Made by a program: the position numbers and the translations under genes. The notes under the pieces were generated by a model. That model searched no databases and had not been told where the DNA came from. It saw only the letters and a list, made by a program, of their open reading frames with translations. DNA of 64,000 nt. It comes from Pseudanabaena sp. UWO311. GTDB taxonomy: Bacteria > Cyanobacteriota > Cyanobacteriia > Pseudanabaenales > Pseudanabaenaceae. This document shows, piece after piece, positions 7,150 through 14,085 of the stretch (positions within the stretch are counted from its first letter, which is position 1; the number at the start of each line of letters is the position of its first letter). Location: contig NZ_SJEE01000003.1 in assembly GCF_006937785.1 (NCBI RefSeq), positions 1 through 64,000 on the forward strand, read 5' to 3'.

Positions 7150-7481
7150 CGGTAGTTCACTTTCAAGCAGATGCTGACCTTAATCAAGCAATTGTTACTG
7201 GTGCGTTACGCAGACAACCCAATCTGAGTTTTCAATCAGCTTATACAGCAAGGCTGGAAGGCAAGAAAGACCCAGAAATATTAGCAATAGCAGCACAAGA
7301 TCGCAGAGTACTTGTGACCCATGATCGTAAAACGATGCCTGCTGAATTTGGCAAATTCATACTGACAAAAAGCAGTTCAGGAGTTTTGATTCTCTCCCAG
7401 AAATTGCCAGTTATTGACGCAATTGATGCGATCATCTCATTTGGGAAGCCTCTACTGCTGAAGAATGGATTAATCAAATAA
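7146..7481 (+). CDS. DUF5615 PIN-like toxin-type protein
   Basis: A 111-residue PIN-like domain protein, likely a ribonuclease toxin. Acidic residues typical of the fold are visible: an early Asp pair (FQADADLN), the EGKKDPEILA segment and the central VTHDRKTMP strand. It starts inside the stop of the DUF433 gene (4-base overlap), the standard order of antitoxin then toxin. No transmembrane segment is present. Confidence 0.82.
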   Translation: MTVVHFQADADLNQAIVTGALRRQPNLSFQSAYTARLEGKKDPEILAIAAQDRRVLVTHDRKTMPAEFGKFILTKSSSGVLILSQKLPVIDAIDAIISFGKPLLLKNGLIK

Positions 7482-7559
7482 TGTCTCTATCCCATTCTGA
7501 AGATCTAGAAGATTTAGGATGAGCGCGATCGCCAATTTTGTAGTGCGATCGCTTATTGC

Positions 7560-7856
7560 TTAATAGGCTGAATCATGATCGGAATGCAAGGATAAAAATC
7601 TTAGATAATCACCTTCCCGTACAGCAACGGCTCGACATTTTTGAGTAATTCTCAAACTATAGAGTTTTTCACCATTTTTTCCTTGCTTAGAACGAATCAA
7701 TTCCCATTTTAAGCCCTGATCTTTGTACAATTGATCCCAAGTCAATTGAGAAACCTTTTTGAGGATTTTTAAGACTGCAAGAGCTTCAGATTTCTGTAAA
7801 GCAAATAAATCTTGTTGAAAGATAGGGTTATTTAGATCGAGTAAAATTCTACTCAT
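7560..7856 (-). CDS. RelE/HigB-like toxin candidate
   Basis: A 98-residue protein. The C-terminal half (KWELIRSKQGKNGEKLYSLR, then an arginine-bearing strand TQKCRAVAVREGDYLRFLSL) matches the pattern of RelE/ParE-superfamily toxins, which end in a basic strand and a short helix. It follows, with an 8-base overlap, a small gene of antitoxin type on the same strand. The family assignment is by pattern only. Confidence 0.6.
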   Translation of the reverse strand: MSRILLDLNNPIFQQDLFALQKSEALAVLKILKKVSQLTWDQLYKDQGLKWELIRSKQGKNGEKLYSLRITQKCRAVAVREGDYLRFLSLHSDHDSAY

Positions 7857-8100
7857 TATTCAATAGTTGAGCTTCTAATAAGTCTAGATTCGATATCTGA
7901 GAAGGATGATCATGATTCCACTGTAGAGCTTTATCTAGTTTTTTCGAGAAAGAATCTTCATGCACCCAACTTTCAGAAAGAAATGATTGCTTCAATATAA
8001 GATTGTAAAACACTTCCCATTCTTTACCCCATTGCTCCAAATTAATGACAACGGCAGTCTTCTCTCCTTGGTCATCTATGATATATTCAATGCCTTTCAT
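7849..8100 (-). CDS. Antitoxin-type partner of the RelE-like gene
   Basis: An 83-residue acidic protein beginning MKGIEYIIDDQGEKTAVVIN, a start typical of small cyanobacterial antitoxin proteins with a Phd/AbrB-like N-terminal strand. It overlaps the downstream toxin candidate by 8 bases. It probably autoregulates the pair (family knowledge). An AT-rich upstream gap of about 60 bases could hold the promoter. Confidence 0.6.
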   Translation of the reverse strand: MKGIEYIIDDQGEKTAVVINLEQWGKEWEVFYNLILKQSFLSESWVHEDSFSKKLDKALQWNHDHPSQISNLDLLEAQLLNNE

Positions 8101-8161
8101 AGGAAAAAACAGCAGTAATTTCGATAAATTATATCATTTTTCACTAAAGAATCCTCATAAT

Positions 8162-8392
8162 TTAAGCCGCAATAGCTAACATATCAAGCTCATAGTTTAA
8201 TACAGCCTCGACCTGCGATCGCTGTACAGGCGGAAACCACTCCAAAAAATCATCCACCGTAGCACCATCGCGCAAATTTTCAAATAATGCCGAAACTGGA
8301 ACTCGTGTCTTCCGAAATACCCAAGCACCACTCACTTTATAAGATTCCCTTTCGATGGCATCTAGACTTTCCCATTGCCTCATATAAAACAC
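8162..8392 (-). CDS. Orphan DUF433 antitoxin-type protein
   Basis: A 76-residue DUF433 protein (GAWVFRKTRVPVSALFENL, then a GATVDDFLEWFPPV segment). Unlike the other two DUF433 genes in the window, no DUF5615 gene follows: the next frame on this strand is the separate antitoxin gene at 7849-8100. It may be a solitary regulator or the remains of a pair that lost its toxin. Confidence 0.8.
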   Translation of the reverse strand: MFYMRQWESLDAIERESYKVSGAWVFRKTRVPVSALFENLRDGATVDDFLEWFPPVQRSQVEAVLNYELDMLAIAA

Positions 8393-8594
8393 CTCTGCAA
8401 AGTAAAAATGTACTCAACAACCTGATTATAAACTAATTTGAAAGTGCGATCGCCAATCTTTCAGAGTGTAATAAAATTTAGTGCGATCGCCATTTTTTGT
8501 AATGCGATTGCTAGCTATTGCGTATCCTATAGGCTGTAGCAATCGCCATATTCAGATTATGCTAAAGTAAACCAATGTGTATCTCGGTATTGCA

Positions 8595-9398
8595 ATGGAA
8601 AGTACTCAAACACTTGTGCCAACAGCTAACCCAAATGTAGTTCACTTACCTAAAATCAATGTCCCTGATCATACTCAACTACCAGAGTCTGATGGTACTT
8701 TCGTGAAGAATTTTCAAGAACATCCGCAAAGCATTGTTTTAACGAGTTCCATTGAACCGATTTTGCAGAAACTACATCCCGATGGACGCTATTGCATTGG
8801 TCAAGATAGCGGTATTTATTGGCGGATAACCGAGCCTCCAGAGAAAGGCGCAGAAGCACCTGATTGGTTTTATGTTCCTAATGTGCCACCACTCTTGAAT
8901 GGAGAGTTTCGACGTTCTTATGTATTGTGGAAAGAATTTGTCGTTCCTCTAATAGCAATTGAATTTGTATCTGGTAGTGGTAAAGAAGAGCGAGATACAA
9001 ATTCTCCAAATGAAAGTGAAAAAGCTGGAAAGTTTTGGGTTTATGAACAGGCGATCGGTATTCCTTTTTATGTCATTTTTGAAGCTAGTAAAGCTTTAAC
9101 TGAGGTCTATCACCTAGTCGATCGCAAGTATGTAAAAATGCAACCTAATGATCGCGGACATTATGCAATTGCTCCAATGGGAGTAGAGATTGGACTTAAG
9201 CAAGAGGCTGGTTTATATTGGTTACGCTGGTGGGATGAGTTAGGTAATTTGTTGCTCACAGGTGATGAGAGAGCAGTAAAAGCTGAGGAGATCGCTAACC
9301 AAGCATCTCAACGAGCCGATCAAGCGGAATTGGCAAAACAACAAGCTGAGGCGTTATTACAAAAATATCGCGATCGCTTCGGTGAAATCTCTGAATAA
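8595..9398 (+). CDS. Uma2 family nuclease-like protein
   Basis: Uma2-type restriction-endonuclease-like fold. The core has an acidic PDWFYVPNVPP strand and IAIEFVSGSG where the catalytic E would lie. The usual lysine is replaced or displaced (EFVSGSGKEERD). The C-terminal 40 residues form a charged helix (ANQASQRADQAELAKQQAEA) ending LLQKYRDRFGEISE. The frame is open from GTG 8577, but ATG 8595 (MESTQTLVPTAN) is preferred. The 3' 50 bases match the Uma2 gene at 4957-5694 far better than the rest of the gene does. Confidence 0.82.
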   Translation: MESTQTLVPTANPNVVHLPKINVPDHTQLPESDGTFVKNFQEHPQSIVLTSSIEPILQKLHPDGRYCIGQDSGIYWRITEPPEKGAEAPDWFYVPNVPPLLNGEFRRSYVLWKEFVVPLIAIEFVSGSGKEERDTNSPNESEKAGKFWVYEQAIGIPFYVIFEASKALTEVYHLVDRKYVKMQPNDRGHYAIAPMGVEIGLKQEAGLYWLRWWDELGNLLLTGDERAVKAEEIANQASQRADQAELAKQQAEALLQKYRDRFGEISE

Positions 9399-9627
9399 TC
9401 AAAAAGGCGATCGTAGAGCAAGCAAAGTGCTATCGCCACTCTCGTAGAGTGCATTCATAAAATGTAACGCACCTTATCTTAATTTGAACGAAAGTAACAA
9501 ACCTGTAACTGCTCAGATCCCTTACTTTTATATGACTGGCAAAATCTATTAGCGATCGCGCAGAAAAAGTTTAGGATCTTTGCCTCTGCATCTTCATTTT
9601 TAGACGGACAAGCGATTAAAGACATAG

Positions 9628-10449
9628 CTAGACTTCTCCTTTCATGACCATTTCGCCAGTTGGTTCAGGCATATCTTTATTTGGCTCAATCGTGATGATT
9701 AAGGTTGTAGTTTGTTTAAGGGCATTGCCTAGTGGCACTTTCACAAAAACCTTGCCTTGATCATCAGGACGAAACTGAGCGCAATCGACCTTTTTGCCAT
9801 CAACGATCGCCCAAAGCCGATAACTATTGTCTTGAGGAATTTGCCTCAGATTCTGAATGCTAATCATCGCAGTTTTTTCAGTAGGCGCAATCATCACACT
9901 TCCAGAAGCGGCAGGAATTGCTCCCATCCCCTTGAGCGAGATCATGCGATTGTCGGAACCTTGCAACATCGCAATGGTTGCGCTATGTTTTTGTAACTCG
10001 ATTTGATTAGAGGCGATTTGTTGGCGCATTTGGTAATTGTCAAAGCCAAGAGCAATTAGCGCGATCGCACCAATGCTACTTAAACTAATTGTGGCTAGTT
10101 TCCAGAGATTCCTACGACGAGGCGATCGATTAATTGTTACTAAGGGAGCATTTAAGGAGTCTATTGATGGAGCTAAAGGATCTGTTGATAGATTTTCCAC
10201 GGTGATTGGGATAGCTTGTGCCGCAATCCGATCGCGAAGATTTTTGGCTGGATAGGTTTCGCTCAAGCCCAGAGGCAGCATTGCTAAAGTCTCTTGAAAG
10301 TGATCGATTTTTGTGACTATTTCTGGATGTTCTAGGATAATTTTATGCATCTCGATAACTTCTTCAGGATCGAGATCTCCTAAGACATATCCTGCTAATA
10401 GTTCTTCCCATTCATGGGGATATTTATTTTGTGGTGTCGTCATAATCAC
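9628..10449 (-). CDS. Anti-sigma factor, RskA-like, membrane-anchored
   Basis: A 273-residue protein with an N-terminal helical zinc-finger-like anti-sigma region (ELLAGYVLGDLDPEEVIEMH), one transmembrane helix near residues 117-137 (LATISLSSIGAIALIALGF) and an extracytoplasmic RskA-type domain (SLKGMGAIPAASGSVMIAP, SYRLWAIVDGKKVDCAQF). It would hold the partner sigma factor inactive at the membrane until a signal is sensed. The gene overlaps the sigma gene by four bases (GTGA), with start GTG at 10449 or ATG at 10443. Confidence 0.88.
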   Translation of the reverse strand: MIMTTPQNKYPHEWEELLAGYVLGDLDPEEVIEMHKIILEHPEIVTKIDHFQETLAMLPLGLSETYPAKNLRDRIAAQAIPITVENLSTDPLAPSIDSLNAPLVTINRSPRRRNLWKLATISLSSIGAIALIALGFDNYQMRQQIASNQIELQKHSATIAMLQGSDNRMISLKGMGAIPAASGSVMIAPTEKTAMISIQNLRQIPQDNSYRLWAIVDGKKVDCAQFRPDDQGKVFVKVPLGNALKQTTTLIITIEPNKDMPEPTGEMVMKGEV

Positions 10450-11012
10450 TCCAACGTATCCTGCAAGCTTTCTCTCAATCGAATCAATCCATTACGCGCC
10501 CAAGACTTGACCGTCCCCAATGGAGTCCCTAACATTTTAGCAATTTCGGATTGGCTGAGTCCATCAAAATATGCCATTTCTAATACTTGGCGATGATTGT
10601 CAGGCAACTTTGCTAAAGCTAATTTTACTTTTTCCGAACGTTCGGCTAGTGAAGCATTTTCCATGAGTGATGAGGTTCTGATGTCAAGTTCTGAAGCAAT
10701 ACCCTGTTCCCATTTTTGGAGATGCTGCTGTTGCGATCGCGTTTTGCGAATGCGGTCAATCGCTCGCGATCGGGTCAAGACTGTCAAAAAAGTGGCGATC
10801 GAACCGCGTTTACTATCGTAAGTACTATTGCGACTAAGCAAAATGAAGATCTCTTGAGTGAGGTCTTCCGCCTCTTGGGGGCTACCTAAGATCCTTAATG
10901 ATAAGCGGTAAACCAACTCACCGTAGCGATCGTAAAAGATGCCAAAAGCTTGACTGCTTCCCGATCGCCAAGCTTGCAGTATTTCTACATCGGTTTGCTC
11001 GGAGAGTTTCAT
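10446..11012 (-). CDS. ECF-type sigma-70 factor
   Basis: A 188-residue group IV sigma factor. Region 2 is visible (FYDRYGELVYRLSLRILGS, EAEDLTQEIFI), including the -10 recognition and core-binding helices. Region 4 carries the -35 helix-turn-helix (LEMAYFDGLSQSEIAKMLG, then PLGTVKSWARNGLIRLRE). The anti-sigma gene follows with a 4-base overlap, the usual arrangement. The target regulon cannot be inferred from the window. Confidence 0.92.
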   Translation of the reverse strand: MKLSEQTDVEILQAWRSGSSQAFGIFYDRYGELVYRLSLRILGSPQEAEDLTQEIFILLSRNSTYDSKRGSIATFLTVLTRSRAIDRIRKTRSQQQHLQKWEQGIASELDIRTSSLMENASLAERSEKVKLALAKLPDNHRQVLEMAYFDGLSQSEIAKMLGTPLGTVKSWARNGLIRLRESLQDTLE

Positions 11013-11081
11013 AGGGAAATTGAATAGGCTTCGTTACTATACATACGCATCCTAAGCCAGAATGGATGAGTTATCAACCTC

Positions 11082-11120
11082 AAAGATGAAAGGCGGCGCT
11101 TCGCGGAGCCTTTCATCTTT
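11082..11120 (-). terminator. Hairpin after the FMN-binding protein gene
   Basis: A 13-bp perfect stem (11082-11094 with 11108-11120), then two mismatches and a 3-bp GCGC-type tip. It lies 3 bases after the stop of the gene at 11124 and before the sigma gene. Placement suits a terminator for the former. Confidence 0.65.
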
Positions 11121-11123
11121 GGA

Positions 11124-11699
11124 TTAAGGGTTAACTTCTTGTTCGCTCCAATTTCCTTGCTCATCGCGTTGATATATCCAGCGATTTTGAGGTGTGCCTC
11201 GTAATTCGAGACGATCAACTTCGATGGGTTGTAGCAATAGCAAGCAAAAATTATCCAGTGGCTGCGCTGGATCGGGTGGCGCTATCTCTAGAAAATCAAC
11301 TCTTGACTCCCTTGGATGCGCCCATGTAAACTGCATTCTGGCTGGTTCCGATAGCGCTTGCCATACAACCGATCGCGCAGTTTGTAATTCTAAATCTAAA
11401 AATTCACTGTCAATTAATATTAGTTTGCCCAAAATCCGAAATTGCGATCGCGTTTTCGTGAAATACCAACTCACCTCTGCCCAAGGGTTAGCCTTAATTT
11501 GCTCAATCTTTTGACTGCGCGAGTCGGTAATGATTTTTAGACAATCTGGAAAGCGATCGCTATTTTCGAGAAACCCACGAAATACTACGGTGCGATTGCG
11601 TGGACGTTGATCTAAGTCGATCGTGGCAAGTTGTAAAAATCTTGCTTCGGGTTGGTTACGGTGCTGGTGTAAACTTCGAGCTAGATGCGATCGCCACAT
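11124..11699 (-). CDS. PPOX-type FMN-binding protein (Alr4036-like)
   Basis: About 191 residues of the pyridoxamine 5'-phosphate oxidase-like split-barrel fold. Typical features are RTVVFRGF near the start, the SRSQKIEQIKANPWAEVSWYF strand pair (region about 60-80) and a C-terminal GTPQNRWIYQRDEQGNW. Cyanobacterial members bind FMN; their substrate is uncertain. The frame is open to 11726, but the nine added residues are encoded by a palindrome. ATG 11699 (MWRSHLARSLHQHRN) fits the family start and mirrors the start codon of the divergent gene. Confidence 0.82.
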   Translation of the reverse strand: MWRSHLARSLHQHRNQPEARFLQLATIDLDQRPRNRTVVFRGFLENSDRFPDCLKIITDSRSQKIEQIKANPWAEVSWYFTKTRSQFRILGKLILIDSEFLDLELQTARSVVWQALSEPARMQFTWAHPRESRVDFLEIAPPDPAQPLDNFCLLLLQPIEVDRLELRGTPQNRWIYQRDEQGNWSEQEVNP

Positions 11700-11756
11700 A
11701 AAACCATTTAGAATAAAGTTGCGCAAAGCGCAACTTTATTCTAAATGGTTTTATGT
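11696..11756. repeat. Perfect 29-bp inverted repeat holding two divergent start codons
   Basis: Arms 11696-11724 and 11728-11756 are perfectly complementary around an AAA loop, with the tip GCGC-AAA-GCGC. Both outer ends are ACAT/ATGT, so the ATG of the minus-strand gene (11699) and of the plus-strand gene (11753) are both inside the stem. The 53 bases between the genes hold nothing else, so promoters must overlap the palindrome or lie inside the genes. Confidence 0.95.
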
Positions 11757-13786
11757 CGAATTTGTGGATTGAGGGCGGTAGTAAGAGCGGCAAGACTGAG
11801 CGAATAGTTCAGCGATTTTGTGATTGGACCGAAACGGATTTTGCATACCAGTCTAATCCTCAAGCAGCTTCCCAAAAAGTTTTGGTGCTTACCGTCGATT
11901 CTCAACAACGTCGGGAGCTAGGCGATCGCCTGATGATCGCCACCCATGGCAGCTATCCCGTCACCGCTGTCACACCACTAAGTTTTTTCCGTGATGAAGT
12001 ACGCTTGTTTTGGACATTATTAGTCAAAAGGCTCGATCTCAAAGCTCAGTTTCCATTGCTCCTCAGAGTTGAGAATGAGCAGGAACTCGCTAATAAGCTC
12101 TGGAAAGATCGCATCGAAACAGGAACCTTGCAAATGGAAGGGATCGGGCGCGATCGCCTTGTCCGCAGATTGCTAGATTTGTTTCTATTAGCTGCCAATG
12201 GTGGTCGCGAGATTAGTGAAATTCCTGCAATTTTAAATGCAGGTATCGAGACTAATATTCCAGAAAATCCTGAAGGTGGTGAGAACAATATATTAGAACA
12301 ATGGCAAGAAATTGGCGAAGCTTTACAAGAATGGCGCAAGTATTGCTGGGAGAGAGGTTTACTAACCTATGGCATTATTACGGATTTATTCGCCCATTAT
12401 TTACTTCCCAATCCACAATATCAACGCAAACTTAAGGAAAGATTTCGATATATTATCGTCGATCGCGCTGATGAAATGCCTGCGATCGCCTGCGACCTAT
12501 GCAAATTTCTACTTAAAAATAATGTGATCGGCATGTTTACTTTTAATCCTGACGGATCGGCAAGATTAGGATTAGGTGGCGACCCTGAATATTGGCGATC
12601 ACTCAAATCTGAATGCGAAATCATAAGTTTACCCCATGCTAGTCATACTTTGGGAACTGAAATCGCTGAATCAGTTCTGCAAGTTGTCAGCGAACCAATT
12701 TTACAATTTATCGAACCCTACAACTCGATTAAATCAATTGAATCCGTTTCTCGCGCAAAATTATTTCGTAATGTTGCTGAAACCATTGCTGAAGCGATCG
12801 CATCGGAGGAAATCAAAGCCAACGAGATCGCCATTATTGCCCCCGGATTAGATAATATTGCCAACTATGCGATCGCGGAAATTCTGCGCAAAAAAAATAT
12901 TAATATTACTCCCTTAAACGATCAGCGCCCATTGTCGTATTCCGCTCAAGTGCGATCGCTACTTACCCTCATTACATTAGTCTATCCGAACCTTGGGCAA
13001 CTCGTAAGCCGCGATCATATTGCCGAAATGTTGGTGGTGCTTACGGGTGCGATCGATCCAGTGCGTGCAGGAATGCTTGCCGATTATTGCTTTGCGAGGC
13101 ATCCAGAAAGCCCGAAACTTCTAGAAGCACAGACCTATAACCAATGGAATCGCCTTGGCTATGAAGCGACTCAAGCCTATGAAAAAGTGCGGCAATGGAT
13201 AGAACAGCAATCGCCAAAAGATACTCCATTACTATTTATCGATCGTGCTATTCAAGCATTCTTCAAACCACGCAAGTTGAATTATGAACATACTTCTACC
13301 TTGCAATCATTGATTGAAACTGCCCAATATTATTGGCAATTGGGATATCGCCTCGATCAAGAAGACCCTGTAATTCTCCAAAATTTTATTCAACTAATTC
13401 GGCTTGGCACTGTTACGGCAGATCCCTATGCCCCCAATTTGCCTGAAGATAGCGTTGTCCTCGCAACAATTATCCAATATCGTATGGCAAGGCGATCGCA
13501 TCGTTGGCAATTTTGGCTGGATGCAAGTTCTGATCTATGGTTGCAGGGTGGAGCTGCTTCTCTATTCGGTGCGCCGCTTTTTCTTAAAGGTTGGAATGGC
13601 ACATTATGGACAATCGAAAATCAGCGTGATGCAGATATGCAGCGTTTGCAAAGGTTACTTAGGGATTTACTCGATCGCACAGACGATCGTTTATATCTCT
13701 GTCATAGTGAACTCAGTACCAATGGACAACTCCAAAATGGTGTGTTAATTCCATTAATTGAGATCAGTACGACACAATTTGCATAA
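11753..13786 (+). CDS. P-loop protein related to UvrD/RecB-type helicases
   Basis: A 677-residue protein with a Walker A loop at the very N terminus (GGSKSGKT, residues 8-15) and a Walker B-like strand (YIIVDRADEMPA) where SF1 helicases have VDExQD. A segment SYSAQVRSLLTLITLVYPNL resembles the region after helicase motif IV of UvrD/RecB proteins. I do not see a complete set of SF1 motifs III, V and VI. It may be a structural or regulatory relative of RecB/AddB-type proteins (inference). Such P-loop proteins are conserved in cyanobacteria and usually annotated as unknown. It is divergent from the FMN-binding protein gene, from which only a palindrome separates it. Confidence 0.7.
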   Translation: MSNLWIEGGSKSGKTERIVQRFCDWTETDFAYQSNPQAASQKVLVLTVDSQQRRELGDRLMIATHGSYPVTAVTPLSFFRDEVRLFWTLLVKRLDLKAQFPLLLRVENEQELANKLWKDRIETGTLQMEGIGRDRLVRRLLDLFLLAANGGREISEIPAILNAGIETNIPENPEGGENNILEQWQEIGEALQEWRKYCWERGLLTYGIITDLFAHYLLPNPQYQRKLKERFRYIIVDRADEMPAIACDLCKFLLKNNVIGMFTFNPDGSARLGLGGDPEYWRSLKSECEIISLPHASHTLGTEIAESVLQVVSEPILQFIEPYNSIKSIESVSRAKLFRNVAETIAEAIASEEIKANEIAIIAPGLDNIANYAIAEILRKKNINITPLNDQRPLSYSAQVRSLLTLITLVYPNLGQLVSRDHIAEMLVVLTGAIDPVRAGMLADYCFARHPESPKLLEAQTYNQWNRLGYEATQAYEKVRQWIEQQSPKDTPLLFIDRAIQAFFKPRKLNYEHTSTLQSLIETAQYYWQLGYRLDQEDPVILQNFIQLIRLGTVTADPYAPNLPEDSVVLATIIQYRMARRSHRWQFWLDASSDLWLQGGAASLFGAPLFLKGWNGTLWTIENQRDADMQRLQRLLRDLLDRTDDRLYLCHSELSTNGQLQNGVLIPLIEISTTQFA

Positions 13787-13972
13787 GCACCTCCACGTAA
13801 CTAATGTGGAATTCCTGTCATAGCATAGGTATAGGGCTAGCACGGGGGCGCAGTCACTACGGTAACCTTTAAATTTTGGGGTAGGGGCTATCCCCCCGTG
13901 GTTGCCCTGCCTCGCTAGCAGCAAGAGGTCTATCATCTACATTCCAAGTAACATTAGAACGTAATTAACACC
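13787..13972. repeat. Degenerate dispersed repeat with CTAGC ends
   Basis: Non-coding. GGGCTAGCACGGGGG near 13830 and CCCCCCGTGG ... GCTAGC near 13890-13920 form an imperfect inverted pair around a GC-rich centre. The sequence looks like a dispersed cyanobacterial intergenic repeat. No gene is supported. Confidence 0.35.
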
Positions 13973-14013
13973 AAAAGAAAGTACCGACCGCGCAGCGGTC
14001 GGTACTTTCTTTT
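13973..14013. terminator. Perfect 19-bp inverted repeat before the first CHAT gene
   Basis: Arms 13973-13991 and 13995-14013 with loop GCA. The 3' arm ends TTTCTTTT, suitable for termination on the plus strand. It lies between two same-strand genes, 187 bases after the first and 73 before the second. Confidence 0.7.
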
Positions 14014-14085
14014 GAGCGCAAAGCGCTCTTACACAAATCATTTAGGATTGCTATACAATTGTGATGCAAACTTGATGGTGATGTC

